NCBI RefSeq assembly: GCF_023343835.1
Contig: NC_064436.1
Span: 54,411,883-54,475,882, forward strand
Reading direction: 5' to 3'
Length of the DNA stretch: 64,000 nt
From: Lagopus muta
Lineage: Eukaryota; Chordata; Aves; Galliformes; Phasianidae
Of the stretch, positions 50,204 through 63,447 are shown in pieces. The stretch's first letter is position 1. The number at the start of each line of letters is the position of its first letter. A program made the position numbers and the translations under genes. Below the pieces are notes generated by a model that was not told the origin of the DNA, did no database searches, and was given only the letters and a program-made list of their open reading frames with translations.

Positions 50204-53200
50204 CCCAATATTTAGTAACTAATGAACTTGAATTATGAACTGATAAATATTGAACCAAGAAAATGTCAGCAGCCAAAACTTCAATAATTAAAAAATGTAT
50301 AATGTTCATCTGTCCACGACATGAAAAATACTGTCGATCTCTGACAGATTCAGGAAAGCTGAAGAGTGTTTTGAGATCTGATGGCCCAGACAGACTCTTG
50401 TGAGATGTTTTTAATAAGAAAAATGTAGGGATATCACATCAGACTAGTTAGACACCAAACTGATGCTATCAGTGGTTTTTTGTTACTCCATATTCTACAC
50501 GCCTCTTTTGGAACAAGTACTGACCACATACAAAAACTGTATTGCTCTCAAAAATATCCTTTGCTGTCTAAATCCATTGTATTGCTTAGGAGATACTTAG
50601 TTAATTATTAAAACAATATCTAAAAATAATCAAGTTCCAGAAAGCTGGCCAGCCAGATTCTTCTCTCAGTCATCCCCAGTCAGCACCACAATGTATTGTA
50701 ATACATGAAAGTGGATTATGGAAAGCAGTGTAAACTTATGACTTATTGTAGTAATAATTTATGTGTGGGTTGTAGGAAATAGACTTAACTGCTTTACAAA
50801 TAACCATTACATTCCTTACCTTTTATTTTCCTTATCCTTTATTTGTGAGCTCCAAGCACAGCATTTGCAATAGGAACACCTGGGTACCCTTGCAAGATCT
50901 CTTTCATCTCTTGCTGTAGATAGGATCTGGCAAAGAAGGAGAACCACATTATTTTTATACAAAGACAACTGTCACATTATTTCCCTAGTGGCCAATCATC
51001 CTGCAGGGGACAAGTTCATCTATATTGTACCTGCTTTACATACTTCATTAACTCTGTCAACTACCAGCTACTTCAGCACCTTTTCTGTTGACATTACACC
51101 ATTTATTGTTTCCAACTTCCAAGCAGTAACATCTTAAGACCCCTCTTTGTAATATATCTGTGTAAATAGCAGGACTTCTAGTTTAATGCAGAGAGCTTGA
51201 GACAGGGGGATTTCAGGTGGCTGCAATGGCCAGCAGATAGTTGGGATTGGATAAGGAACTGGAGATAAGGTGCCATTAAGGCTGGGACTCTAAACTCGGA
51301 TATGATATAGGGAAAAGGGAACTATGAGTTCCAGGGAAACAGGTGTGAGGAGGCTCCAGAAATAGGAGACATTTAGGTGATGTACCACTTATCATTGTAC
51401 ACAATTTTCTGCCTCAATATTAAGTTACAGTTGTATTAACTGGCATGAGTGAATAAGCCTGTATCATAGGAGAAAGCAAGATGGGGGACAGCGGTGGGTA
51501 AAAAGGGTTCCACTCAGCATCACAACACAATTCCCACAATTACTGTGGGAAAAGAACAGATTTAGAGGACTGCTCCCTACTTCCCTCCTTGATACTTTTT
51601 TTTTTTCTTTTTTTCTTTTTTTTTCTGCCTGGAGTATTACAGGCTTCTTCAAAGGAGACTTTTGAAACTAAGAAAACCTGTATTTTCACAGAAAAAAAAT
51701 CAAACAGTAAATGACCTAATGCCTGTTACAAAGACACCTGATTAAAGCAAATTCAACGTACAGTTTAGAATAGACTAGCATCAAACGGTCTGAAAGGGAA
51801 CAGATGAACCAAGAAAATTGAAAGTCAATGGAAATCATAAATACCTCCTGATTACGTGGATTTTTCCCAGTCACTTTTGAAAAGTAACAAGGAACATCTG
51901 ATCTTTCTGCTCCTGCTCTAATTAGGTTGAAAGGTGAATTCTTCAAAAGAGGGAGGCACTGCTTGTGGTTACCTGCTGCCGCTGAAGAGTCTGTTGTGAA
52001 GTTGCAAGTTTTTGCACACTTCAACTTTCCAAATAAATGTTTCCTCCAATTTGAATATTTCACTGCTTTGGTTTTCTTCATGACTGTTTCCTTTTTTTGC
52101 TATCCAAATCAGTGTGTTTTCTCCAAGTGGAGATGCTGCATAATTTTGTAGGTATTTGATCAGGGCAGTTTCTCTCATCAGTCAGAGAGCAAATGACATT
52201 ATCTGTAACCTCTAACCATCCTGTGGCATTGTAAAATATGAAGTTTCAGGACATGAATTAGCCATCAAATACCATAGATGCATATTTAAAAAAAGCATGT
52301 ACCTATTGTCATATGCTACATTTGTACTTTTATTATTATCATTCAGTGTACCCTTGGGGACATCACAGCATTCCAAATTGAGAAATAATGTGAATACAGT
52401 CTAAACACAGGAGAATGAAATGTCTCCATAGCAAGGATTGTCTCTGCAACAAATGTACATTTTTGAACACATCCTTACTTTAAAATACTGCTGTCTGGAC
52501 TAAGGTTCCTTTTAGTATTAGTATGACAGTTATTTAAAGAAAACTCTATTGCCACAAAAATAAAAGCTCGTGATACTCTGATTTACCTATCCATTGAAAT
52601 TTTTTTTTAATTAGTCCAGGGAGCTTAGGGAGTTGCAATACACAGTGAACTATCTCCTCTTCTGAAAAAGATGTTTGTTCAATAGCCAGATGTAGTATTC
52701 CTTTTTTTTTTTTTTTTCCCTTACATAAAAATGAATGCCGTGCAAACACTGACTGACTCCTTTTTAATCTGTCAGCACATTCCTTACATCTGTGCATAAA
52801 TATTATTATCACAAACTCAGAGTGTTACTGCAAAAATTATCAGAATCCTCAAAATGTACTCTATGCAGCTTCCATTGGAATACAACTTCGATGCATTAAT
52901 ATGAAAACAAGCAAGCTTTAGGAGTTAAAAATAGACGTTTCATTTTCACAGATGATTATCCAGGGTTTCCTTTTCTGTCGTATGTATGCACAGGGCAAAT
53001 ATTTTGTGTTTAGTACAGTATTGTTTTCTAACGTGTCATTAGCCTTGATATTATTTCCGATTACATTCATTTAAAATATTAACTACTTTCAGACGTAGAC
53101 TGAGGGAGAATGATACAGGATATATCATATTTTCAGAGATTTTTAAAGAATCCCTTGTGAGAATGGAACCTCTAGTTAAGCATTTGTTTGCCTGTTTGCT

Positions 53201-54491
53201 GGAAAAAACACAATCATCCTTTCCGTGTTTATAGGGATGACCTTTTATGCTATAATACAATGCTTTGAAGCACAGTTATTTTTAATTGCTTTATATGCCT
53301 ACTGAGACCATTCTACATGTCACTCTGTTGTATACGACACTGAGTCACATATGTTTTGTCAATGAATCTTTTGGTGTTGGTGTTTATGTTAAAATCTAAT
53401 CAGGAGCTGAGGAAATGTATTTTGGGTTTTGCTGTAGCTATTATTTTGTTGTTGTTGTTCTTGCTTTGTTTTTTATTTCTTTATTTATTTATTTTTTACT
53501 GTCATTCTAGCTGTACTCCAAATGAGGTGACAGAAAGAATTAAAAGTGACAGATTGTTTTGGCTGCAGCTGGGCCATCTGAGATATATTTTCCTATAATA
53601 AAGCTCAATAAACCTGGCTGGTGGAAAGCCCTCTGTAGCGTGATTCATTGCAGCAGCAAGGGTACTCGTAGAGGTCTGAAGAGGAGCTGGTGGTGGGTGG
53701 GCAGCCGGGAACGGGAGCGGCTTTCAAGTGGCAGTGCTGAGAGCTGTAGAGTGCACATGACTGACCCTCCCAAAAATGTCTTATTAGAAGTTGCATGGGC
53801 TGGCTAATGCACATGTAGTTGGGTCCAGTACCTTGTAAACCTGCAGCTTCCAGTCCGTACTGCTTCAAAGTGCAGCAGCATCTCCTATGGATAGTGCCTC
53901 AAAGCCCAGGGGTGGTGGAGATGTGGTGGAGACCAAGAATCAGCATGGTGACAAGCATTAGCCTTCGAGTTTGCAGTAATAAATATCCTTATATTCATGT
54001 GCTGCTTTGCCATATCTCTGGTGGAACAATAAAGCATATCAAAAGAGATTTCTCAGGACAGAATGGTTAATTACAGGTGTTAGTCTGATATAGCCAGTAT
54101 AATTAAGAAAAAAGATCTGTCATTTCATAGTCTGTGCAGAATAAATTCTAGGTATCTCTGCATAATCTTTCAAAGTGCCTTTATCTCCAGAGCCAGTGAG
54201 GGTCCACAGAATTCCCTGAACCCAATTATGTACTTTCTGATTATCATATTTTTATTTCTCGAGACACAGGGCTAATAGGAAAGATCAAAAAATGTTTGAA
54301 CCAGAGTAATTTCAAATGTCAAGAACTAGTTATTCTTACAACGAGCTCCCAGGTCTTGACAATGTAAGCTGTTCTCTGTTCGGTTTGATTCCTCTTGGGG
54401 AGTAGAAACGAGGGACTAGGGGATTAAAAGTGACTTTGTAGAGTAAAATCAACATATGCTTTGGAGACCTGCATTTGACGCTGGCTTTGAG
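50203..54491. other. 4.3 kb unique sequence, no gene seen
   Basis: T-rich runs at 51595-51625, 52702-52717 and 53445-53500. A GC-richer patch lies at about 53555-53960. Minus-strand frames at 51716-52081 and 52546-52812 show no family features. Confidence 0.5.
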
Positions 54492-54672
54492 TTCTTCCTT
54501 CCTTTCTCTTTCCTGTCTTCTTTCTCTTTCCTTCTCTCTCTTTCTTGTTGTCTCTTTTTCTTTTCTTCTTTCTCTCTCTCTTTCCTCCTCTCTTTTTCTC
54601 TCTTTTTTTTCTTTTGCTTTTTCTCTTCTTTTCTCTCTTTCTTGCTTTTCCTTTTCTTCCTTTATTTTTTTC
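54492..54672 (+). repeat. polypyrimidine (CT-rich) tract, about 180 bp
   Basis: Almost pure C and T with a handful of G or A interruptions, built of TTTC, TCTC and TTCC units. Open frames across it encode Ser/Phe/Leu repeats and are not genes. Such tracts can form triplex (H-DNA) structures. Confidence 0.95.
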
Positions 54673-56183
54673 TGAAAGAGACTGCTGAGGAATTTCCCCC
54701 CATCACCACCAGTGAGTTTATATTCTGTTCTTCATATTGGAAGAGTTTTATTTCCTCTGCAACAAGAAATAAAACATAATTGTCTGTTTTTGAAATGTTT
54801 GTTTGAAAAAGGATTCAGAGGGTAGCTGATTCTGTTCTCTTCACATTTCTTCCAGTTCAAGCAGCAGCACATGTATGGCTACTCAGGAAAAAAGGACATG
54901 ATTACCCACAGATGCTGTTCTGCATTTATGATCTCCTGGAGGGGGCTAAACAGCCTGGAGTTCTCTGGCTTTTGTCTACAAGACATAAACGCCACTGTAG
55001 CGGTTGGTTTTTTCGAGATGCTGGGCAGCCATAAATACAGATGAAGTCAAGGGAGCCATATGTATCCGTGGTACTTTTTCAGATATGAGAGGTGGTTCAG
55101 TTCCTCATTCTTCAGTGAAGAACTGGGAAGGTGCTCAGTGCCTGCCAATCAGGGGCCAAGCATTGCAGGTGTCAGCAAGTAGAAGGAGCTAATTAAAAGT
55201 AAAAATTATGTAATGAGAATGGTAGCTTTGCTCCCATTAGGATTTGAGTGGAGAAAGAAAGTGAGAATAATTTTGTTTGGATCTTATCCCTAGGCTGACA
55301 ATTGCACTTGCCACTTACTTGGGTCTTAGAAAAACTCAAAAATTCTGAAAAGTAAATAAAGAAAAAAAAGATGGAAAAATACTGCAAGTAATCATGCAAA
55401 GTAGAATTCTGAGGGTAGTTTCAAGAGAACAAAACAAAACTGTTTTCGCTGATATCAATTGTATTTTTTTTGTTTGTTTTTGTTTTTAGTTCTAATTAAC
55501 AGTGCCAAGCAGAAATAATAGATTAGACACTATTGAAGCTATTTTAAAGTTTAACTTATTGAGACCTGTTCTTTTCAATGAAGCTGCTCAGAACAAACTT
55601 AGCTTTTAGATTCTTCAGTATATTGCTCATAGTACGCTGAAAGGAAAGGAGCAGATGCGAATAATTCCTCTTGGGACCAAGATCATTGCAAGGAGTTCAG
55701 TGACTCATGTGCACACATTAAATTAGTCAAACATTTGAAGGCAGGGTGGAGTGGATCTGTTTCTTGATTATGTGAAAAATTTGCTGCTCCCCAAACTCTT
55801 CAGATTTGGGAGTCTTTTTCTCATTACAAGGATGTGACAGGCTAAACGCTCATTCTGCTCTAATGTCATTTGAAAATGGATATGGTTTTAACAATCCTGG
55901 GCATTTAGATTAAGCTTTCAGCAAGAAAGATAACTACTGCATCAGAGTGAGTAGGGATTTTGGACCACGCATCCTGGCAGGGTGGCGTCCCAAATAAAAT
56001 TTTTGATGACAGCTGACTATGCTCTTTCTGTGAAGTAGTTAGTGGGAGAGGGAGAAATGGAAGGATTGGAAAAAAAGTATATATTCTTTGAGGGCTGTTT
56101 TAATTCACCGAGACCTAGGTTTCATAGGAAGGATCTGGGAAAGGAGAAGTTAGAAGAGAAGAGGAGGAAAGCAGGTAGAGAGA
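54673..56183. other. unique sequence, no gene seen
   Basis: No repeat family or exon recognised. Confidence 0.5.
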
Positions 56184-56900
56184 AATATAGAATGATAGAA
56201 TCATTAAGGTTGGAAAAGACCTCTGAAGTAATCTAATTCAACTGTCAAACAATCACACCATTTCCCAGTAAACCGTGTCCCTCAGTGCCACATCTACACT
56301 TTTTTTGAAAATGTCCAAGGATGATGACTACACCACTTCCCTGGGCAGCTTGCTCCAGTGCCTTTTTCAGTGAAGAAAGTTGTCCTAATATTCAACATGA
56401 ACCTCCCTTGGCACAAGTTAAGGCCATTATTTCTCAAACTATTGCTAGTTAACTGGGAGAAGAAATTGTTCCCCACTTCGCCACAACCTCCTTTCAAATA
56501 GTTGTAGAGAGCAGTAAGATCTCCCCTGAGCCTCATATTCTCCAGAATAAGCAATCTCAGTTCCCTCATCTGCTCCTCGCAAGACTTGTGTTCCAGACCC
56601 TTCACAGAATCATTTCCCTTCTTTGGGCATGCTCCAGGGCCTCAGTATCTTTCCTGTAGTGAGGAACACAGTACGTGAAGCATGGCCTTAGCAGAGCTGA
56701 ATGCTGGGAGATGATCACCTCCCTTGTCCTGCTGAGTACACTATTTCTGATACAAGCCAGAGTTCCATTGGCCTTTTTGGCCACCTGGGCACACTACTGA
56801 CCCGTGAGGAACATCGCTAGTAACTGATTACTAAGTGGATTTAACTCCACTCACCACTACTCTTTGGGTCCAGCCATCAAGTCAGTTTTTCACTCAGTGA
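56184..56900 (-). mobile_element. CR1 LINE, 3' fragment (about 720 bp) with ORF2 relic
   Basis: This is the longest CR1 in the window apart from the very old one at 23.9-24.8 kb. It starts with the inverted 3' end (ATAGAATGATAGAATCATTA). The minus strand still reads the end of the element's protein in two open pieces: [23 protein letters not shown] and YCVPHYRKD (56784-56602), then MKGLEHKSCEEQ and LRGDLTALYNYLKGG (56605-56294). A frame break near 56600 separates the two pieces, so it is dead. Beyond 56790 it continues weakly to about 56900 (ATCAAGTCAGTTTTTCACTC). Confidence 0.95.
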
Positions 56901-59900
56901 AGAGTATACCTGTCTAAATAATGAGCTGCCAGGACCACATGCCAAGACATGTCAGGGAAAAGAAGAAAATAAGTGGAAGGCAACTAGAACTGATTTTAAG
57001 CAGAAAGCAAGCATAGTAAGTTTTGAAAAATAGGATACAAGGAAACCATATATAAGCAGTGTAGTAATTCATTTTTTAGATGCTTTTATGTACACCTGTT
57101 TTATATATATGTCTCTTAACGCCCATAAAAGAAAATTTATCTGCAAAATGCTAATATATACCTTTAAGAAATGACAGTAAACTAAATACTAACCCTCATC
57201 TGTACTTCTACTACAAGAAAAACAAGTCTTTGTTTCCTTTAGCAATTATGATGGACAAATAAAAGGGGATCCATGTAGCAAACCAGCAAGTATTATAGGC
57301 ATTTCATGCACTTCTGCCCAGGAAAAGTTGTAGACCAGCCCTGCAGTTTGAATGCCATTCCCAGCTGCAGTTTGTAATGTGTGCTTGCTTACCGGATATC
57401 CATAATTTGTTAGGAAACAAGCTGCTTTGCGTGAGCCAAACTCAATCCATGTTGTGAATGAGTAAGGCACAGTATGTGGGAGTGAAAGGAAGACTCAAAT
57501 ACTAATGTAGACTTTTTTTTTTTTTTTTAAAGTTACACAAGCAGTTAGTATTTTTTCCATGACACAGCTTGCACAGCTGTCAGCAAACCCCAGTCATGAC
57601 ATTTTTGTAGAAAGTTACTTTATGTACAAACAGGTCACATTTTGAAACTTATTCAAGATCTACATTACACTTGTGTAGCAAACTAAGACTCCAGAAGGTT
57701 CATGCATTATTAAAGAGATACTGGAATTGCTCTAGAATCAGCTTTCGTCTAAATAAAGGTGACGATGTTTATCTGTACCCTTTGTATTCATTCTTGTCTT
57801 GAGTGCATGGTGCTTCCTGTTACCATGTATGTAATTGATTTGCTGACTAATCTTTTTATGTGATCAGAATTGATTGTTACTCCCAGTCTATAACCTTTAG
57901 ACAGTGATACTGAGGTTAAATAAAACACAGATGCAAAAATATAACAAGTTCCAATTCTGGTATTTCCTTTCCAGTTAATGCTTTAAGTAAATCTCTTATT
58001 TGACAACTAGAAGCAGTATTTTTAGAGAAAAGTGTAAATAGAAGATGAATATACAATCTTTAGTTGCTTAATATAAATTACTCAAGAAGAAATAGTAAGT
58101 TGCCTTGGGGAAATCAACAGCTTCTTCAATTGGATTGCTTCTGTCACTGCATGGACACAGTCTTGTTTGATGTCCTCCTACCATTTGTCTTGTATGGAGT
58201 CTTTTATCTAAATCCAAAGCAATGCAGTCATCACTGCTGCAATTCAATAATGGCTCCACGGGAGCTGTCATCCACAGTTTGCTATTCATCTTGTAAAGCC
58301 TTTGAGTTTTCAAAGTACCCACTAAGGTTGGTATTTCAATGATGTGGACAGACCACTTAAGATTCTTTTGTATTTTCAAAACAGGCCTAAATTGAGGATG
58401 AACTGATATTGAAATACCCTACTTATTGTACCTGGATGAAAAAGAGACCATGGAAGTGTCAGAAGGTAATTAGATGATCAGCCCCACCTCCCAGCTGATA
58501 ATGCACCACTTTGTGGGCTTGAATCACATTTTGACTTGATACTGGCATTGCCTGTAGGGAATGAACTACTGAAACAAAGGGAAAAAAGAAAAAGGGTGGA
58601 AAAAATGGCATTAGCCACTAGTAGCCTCAGGAAGTGAAAAAAAAAAAAAAAAAATTATGTGCTAACAATGTTAAGTCTAAAGCACAGAGAGAAGTTATTT
58701 CTACCCAAGTGGAAGAAGGCATTTATTCCACTTGATATAGATTTAGAAAGCAGGGGTCATTTTGGACTTCTAGGTTAGTGGCAATCCTGAAGGAACTCAC
58801 ATTTATCATGAGTCAAGAGCCTGGCTATAAGGCAACTGTTTAACAAAGAGCTGAGATTTAAAACTAACTGTTGAGATTCTCTTTTCTCTCCTTGCTCTCC
58901 TCTTTCCCTTCCTTGCTTTTTATTTTATTTTTCTTCTTTTTGCCTTTTACCTGGTCCAATCTGAACAATATATTTTCAAGTATTTTAATTGTTTTCTTTG
59001 CTGTTGTCATTTTTAATGAAAGTAGAGTCACCTTTGGGCACTAATCTGGAATGATTTAGTACAAAACTAGAGAAGTACATTCTTTGTAAGTGAGTTAGCT
59101 TGGATAAGAAAGCAGTTTTATTACCTGAGCTGAACTTTGGCCAGGATGTTGAGTTTATATATAGCCTTTCCTTATGAGAAGTTTACACATATTGGAGTTT
59201 TATTGAAGCCTCTGTTAGAATAATTTACATTGGTGTGTTGGGGGCTTTGGAGGAAGAAATCTTCCTCTTTCAGATCTAACACCACTTTAAATCTATCTTA
59301 GCTGAAAAGCAAACAAAAATATTTCACTTTTGAAAATTTCCGAGATCCATTCCTAATAATTTCTGAATTAGCCTTAGATCTAGGATTCTTTGACACAACT
59401 GTATATGCCTTCCCTGTTGCCTTTTTAGAGACAAGTAACATAAACAATTTTCTTCTTGGTTTCTTAGAGTACAAATAAGCAGTCTTTGAGGGTATGGGAA
59501 CATACGTGCCTTGTCCATAGCCTCTGGCACAGAAGAGGCACAGATGGATGACCGGAAGGCAGCATCCTGAGCTACTGACCAGTTCCACCCTTGACAGAAC
59601 CTGGTGCCAGAGTCCTGTGCTGATGTGCATGGATTTGCTGGGAGGCTCTGCAGATGCAGGTCTAAATGGAGGATTTCTTAACACTATGGAAAGAAAGCCC
59701 TGCTTTGTTTCTGTATTTTTGCTGCCTTCCTTTTCTGAGCTAAACTGTACAAATTTCCCTGACCAGAGCTCATTGCAGTGGCAGAGCTGTGACTCACCTG
59801 ATATTTTCTGAGACAGCCAGGCATTCCCCTCTAAATCTCTTCATCCCCTTCAGCCTATTTTTAAATGCCTGGCCTCTGTTCTTAAGTGCTGGTATTGAGC

Positions 59901-61333
59901 AAAATGTAAATATAGTGCAACCTCCAGTTTTAACCTTGGCCTTGATCCTCCTTATATTCTAGTTAAATGTAATAAAAAAGAAAGGTAACATGAAGATGTA
60001 TATTATTTTTTAAAATATGTTTGGAATTCTTTAAAATACATGAGTCAGCTAAGCATTTAAAAGTAAAATATAGATATAAAATTATTCAGACAGGGTGATA
60101 TAATATAGAATTTAAATTGAGCATATTTTAGCAGCACTGGGAAACCTTACCCCAGAGCTAATAATGTAATAGATCTATCTCACCAACAACTTGGAAGTTG
60201 CAACAGAGTTTTATCCACAAAGGAGAGTTCTCTGGCCTACTTTATTAAATACCTTAGAGGACTTTGCCTGTAAGATTACATTTGAACAATGCGATTTATT
60301 AAAGTCTGTTCTTATTTTTCCTGCTGAAATTTTAGCCATTTTCTATGAAAAAAATGCATAAACAAATCCAACAGGATAAACAAACATTATTCAACAAATG
60401 TTTCACGAAAAGACATATAGGGAAAGCATCCCATAGTTTATTATCCAGCATCGCTTTTATGCTTGTTTATATTCGTCACCTTCAGACAAGTGATGCTCAT
60501 CACAAGTACTTTTTCAAATCTGAAACAGAGCTGGGAAAGCAGTGGTAAAAATGACCTATTAAAATACTAATTAAAAAAAATGAAGCAAGTTGAAACATTG
60601 TTGCTACATCTTTATAATGGAAGTAATTTCAATTTTGTTTAATAAATTTTAACGTGCTGAGTGCGAATTACATATCATTGCACAATGACACAGATAAAAG
60701 TTGCAGCTACATCATCTCATACTTTGCTTGGGATGGACATGAGTAATAAAATAACAGACCTTGATAAAGTGTTGCTAAATAAAAAGTTACATCTTGGGTT
60801 TCTGAGTAGATTTAGTTATATATTCTAGAGTTCACCTTGGAGTTTTTATGTAATTTGTTTGATCTGAGAATTCAAATTCATTCAAATCAGTGAGAAGATA
60901 TTAGATATTCAACAACAATAATAATTATTATTAAATTAGGCCATTTATGCAAGTGCTAGAGTGATGTAACTCCAGTTATATTAACATCAGTGGCATGTAA
61001 CTCTACACAGACTTTTTTTTTTTTTCCAGAGGAATGCAAAGGACATCACAAAAACATTTTATTGAATACAGACATACGCCCTTCTCAGGTGCCTACCTGC
61101 CAAGTTCCAGAAATGCAGAGTGGCACCAGGAGAAAATGCAGAAGTGTAATTCTGGAGAATAAAAAGAGGATGTCCAAGCCACTTATCTGGCAATGCTTGA
61201 AAAACAGATAGCTAAATCTTCACAACAGAATTATCTGATTAAACTGTAACTTGTTCCCTGTGTATGGAGAGGTGCTAATTTGATAGAGGACTCTATCACA
61301 AAAAGGAAATGTGACAGAAGAAATTTCTATGAG
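56901..61333. other. 4.4 kb unique sequence, no gene seen
   Basis: T16 run at 57513-57528, A18 run at 58637-58654 and T13 run near 61013-61025. Minus-strand frames at 57246-57470 and 59298-59684 are the most protein-like, but they lack splice signals and family features. The part at 60590-60840 reads like complex unique DNA. Confidence 0.45.
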
Positions 61334-61674
61334 TGCACAATTAACAAATGTACAGTTAGAAGAGTGGCATGCTTAGGATGGTATTTTACAGGGTTATGGT
61401 TAGAAATATTACCATGGTAGAAAGAAACAATCAAAAATGAAATGCTCACCCACATCCTGGGCTTGCAGTAGAAAACTCCAAAAGGAGGAATCTCCAGAAA
61501 GAGACCCTTCCCCACTAACAATCAGCCCTTAAATGGGGTCTAGGAGAGGTGCAGCCAGGCTCCACTCGTGGTCACATGGCTGAATTGCCTTCACCTGTAC
61601 TCCCATGGCTGACTCAATGCTTGCCTCGGGTGATCAATCAGTGGTTCAGGCCGTGACTCAATAGTTGTGATACA
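61334..61674 (-). mobile_element. LTR-like repeat, family copy D (about 340 bp)
   Basis: On the minus strand it starts TGTATCACAACTATTGAGTC, alignable to the starts of copies A and C, then has GGCCTGAACCACTGATTGATC, TGAAGGCAATTCAGCC, GTGGAGCCTGGCTGCACCTC, TCCTAGACCCCATTTAAGGG and a donor-like GTGGGTGAGCATTTC (about 61438-61452). Similarity to copy A continues past the donor (TACCATGGTAATATTTCTAA, CATAACCCTGTA). The end at AATTGTGCA is inferred by analogy with copy A's ATTGTACA. The flanking 5-mers do not match. Confidence 0.6.
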
Positions 61675-61893
61675 CGATTCTATTGTCATAAGCAGTTCAA
61701 TACAAAGAAAAGTTCACATTCACTCACCAATAGCAGGTTTGAAAAGCAAACAGAAACAACCAAACCATCTAGTAATTAGTGACGTGAAGAAAAGGTTGCA
61801 GGTAAGGAGTGTGAATGGGCGTGTGAGTGGCTAGAGGTCTTAAAGAGATGGGTTTTATTATGGAGCATAAAGATATAGTCAGAAAAGTCAATG

Positions 61894-61986
61894 ATGCTTA
61901 AATGAATGTATAATATAATAATGTTATAATATAATAATAATAAATATATATGTAATATATATATAATAATGCTTAAATGCATGTAT
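61894..61986 (+). repeat. AT-rich core flanked by an 18-bp direct repeat
   Basis: ATGCTTAAATGAATGTAT at 61894-61911 recurs with one mismatch at 61969-61986. Between them are only ATA, TATA and TAA units. Confidence 0.9.
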
Positions 61987-62541
61987 TTTGTTATTCAAGC
62001 AAACAAACAATTAAACAACTAAACAATGCTGAAATTCCTTATAAACATTAGGTGGTAAACATGACTTTAAAGAATATATATAAGGTTACAAAACTATATA
62101 GAAAAATACTAAATGTGAAACCATTGAGGGAGAGAATTAAAGGTGAGATCTGGGGATTTTTTTAGTCTGATTGTGAAACTCTTCCCAGTCTGGCGAACTC
62201 TAAACAACTAAAAAGAAAATCGAGAGGATAGACCAGGGGTGTACATAAATGTCTTCCAGGAACTAAAACCTGGAAGGGAGCTGTCCCTGCCACTCCTCCC
62301 CTGAACAAGGGCTGTTGGGAAGTGCCACAGGTGGAACCTGCCCTTTGGGCAGCAAGGTGCTGCCAGGGAGGTGTTATGGACAAAGATGGTTCAACAAAGG
62401 GAAGAATGAAACTGCAGCCTGGAGGCTTTGGATAGAAAAATGTGAATTTCCTGGCAGGTAATTCAGAATATTTCCCAAGCATAACCTCAAAAGAAATGGA
62501 AGGTATTTAGAAAAAAAAATGACAGCTAATGTTAGTTTTGG

Positions 62542-62542
62542 A

Positions 62543-62573
<31 letters not shown>

Positions 62574-62580
62574 TACACAC
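62542..62580 (+). repeat. (TA)n microsatellite
   Basis: About 39 bp of TA repeats with one TG interruption and an ACACAC end. Confidence 0.95.
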
Positions 62581-63337
62581 TTAATACAGCTTTACAGAGA
62601 AAAACCTTTACTTTCAGTTTGCTTTATTCCAGAATATGATGACAAATACTTTAAAAATTATGTAATTTACCCTATTGCGAGCAGGGAACAGTGACAAAGA
62701 TGTAAAGCAGTTGGTAAAAGAAAATATGCAGTGGCCATGCTATGATATTTCAATCTTTTGGAAAGCAAAAATTCAAAGTGGTAGGTTGGTTTTTTTTCTT
62801 TCATGCAGTTTTGTATGTGTGTGTCTGTATATCTGTGACTTGTTAACACATTTGGACATTAAAAGATTTCACGTGGGTTCTCTATTTTTTCACATACTGC
62901 TTGGTTACAATATCGCTTTTGCATACTTGTTGGAGAACTGTTGAAGAAACAAACACACAGCTGAGAGACTGTAAAGTTGAAGCAGGAGGTAATGAACTGT
63001 GGTGGCATCTCTGAGGCCAGACAGTGTCTCATATGTCTTCTCTTGCACAGTAATGGAAAAATCCCACACAAGTAGGACAGAGAGGACCATTAAGGGCAGC
63101 CCTCTACAGCAGATTTTTTTTTTGCTGGTGAACTATTTGTTCCCAGACCTATCTTTCTTGCAACCTCATATATCTTGTAAGGAGGAGAATTTGTCTGGAA
63201 TCCAAGGGGCAGGAGTTGGCCATTGCTTTCTGAAACTGCACAAACCCAAGCAAAATATTCAAAAAATAATAATGAGCTTTACTGTTGAGATATACTGCAT
63301 TTATTGGAATGCCTGACTCTGGTTATTTTCAGAGGTT

Positions 63338-63447
63338 GGATTTTCAGAAGCTGCCTGGACATGAGCCTGAGAAACCTGTGCAGGTGTGGGACCAGATGGA
63401 CCCAAAGGTCCCTGCCAGCCTCAGTCACACTGAGGTTCTGTGAAAAT
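63338..63447 (+). mobile_element. CR1 LINE, diverged 3' end
   Basis: Sense CR1 3' UTR: GCCTGGACATGAGCCTGAGA, AACCTGTGCAGGTG, GGGACCAGATGGACCCAAAG, GTCCCTGCCAGCCTCAG and GAGGTTCTGTGAAAATAGA. The tail is an older CR1 type (ends in GTTCTGTG rather than TTCTATG repeats). Confidence 0.8.

Larger units (their letters stand above)
61675..63337. other. unique sequence with AT microsatellites
   Basis: Holds the AT-rich block at 61894-61986, the TA microsatellite at 62542-62580 and a GC-richer patch at 62220-62440. No gene or transposon recognised. Confidence 0.5.

Noticed and set aside
54456-54779. 107-codon Ser/Phe/Leu-rich frame resembling a membrane protein
   Set aside because: It is a translation of the polypyrimidine tract.
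57246-57470. 74-codon minus-strand frame with plausible amino-acid mix
   Set aside because: No acceptor or donor signals at sensible positions and no family recognised.
59298-59684. 128-codon minus-strand open frame with a GYGQGTYVPIPSK-like stretch
   Set aside because: Somewhat protein-like, but a second frame overlaps it on the same strand, and no splice sites, family features or neighbours support it.
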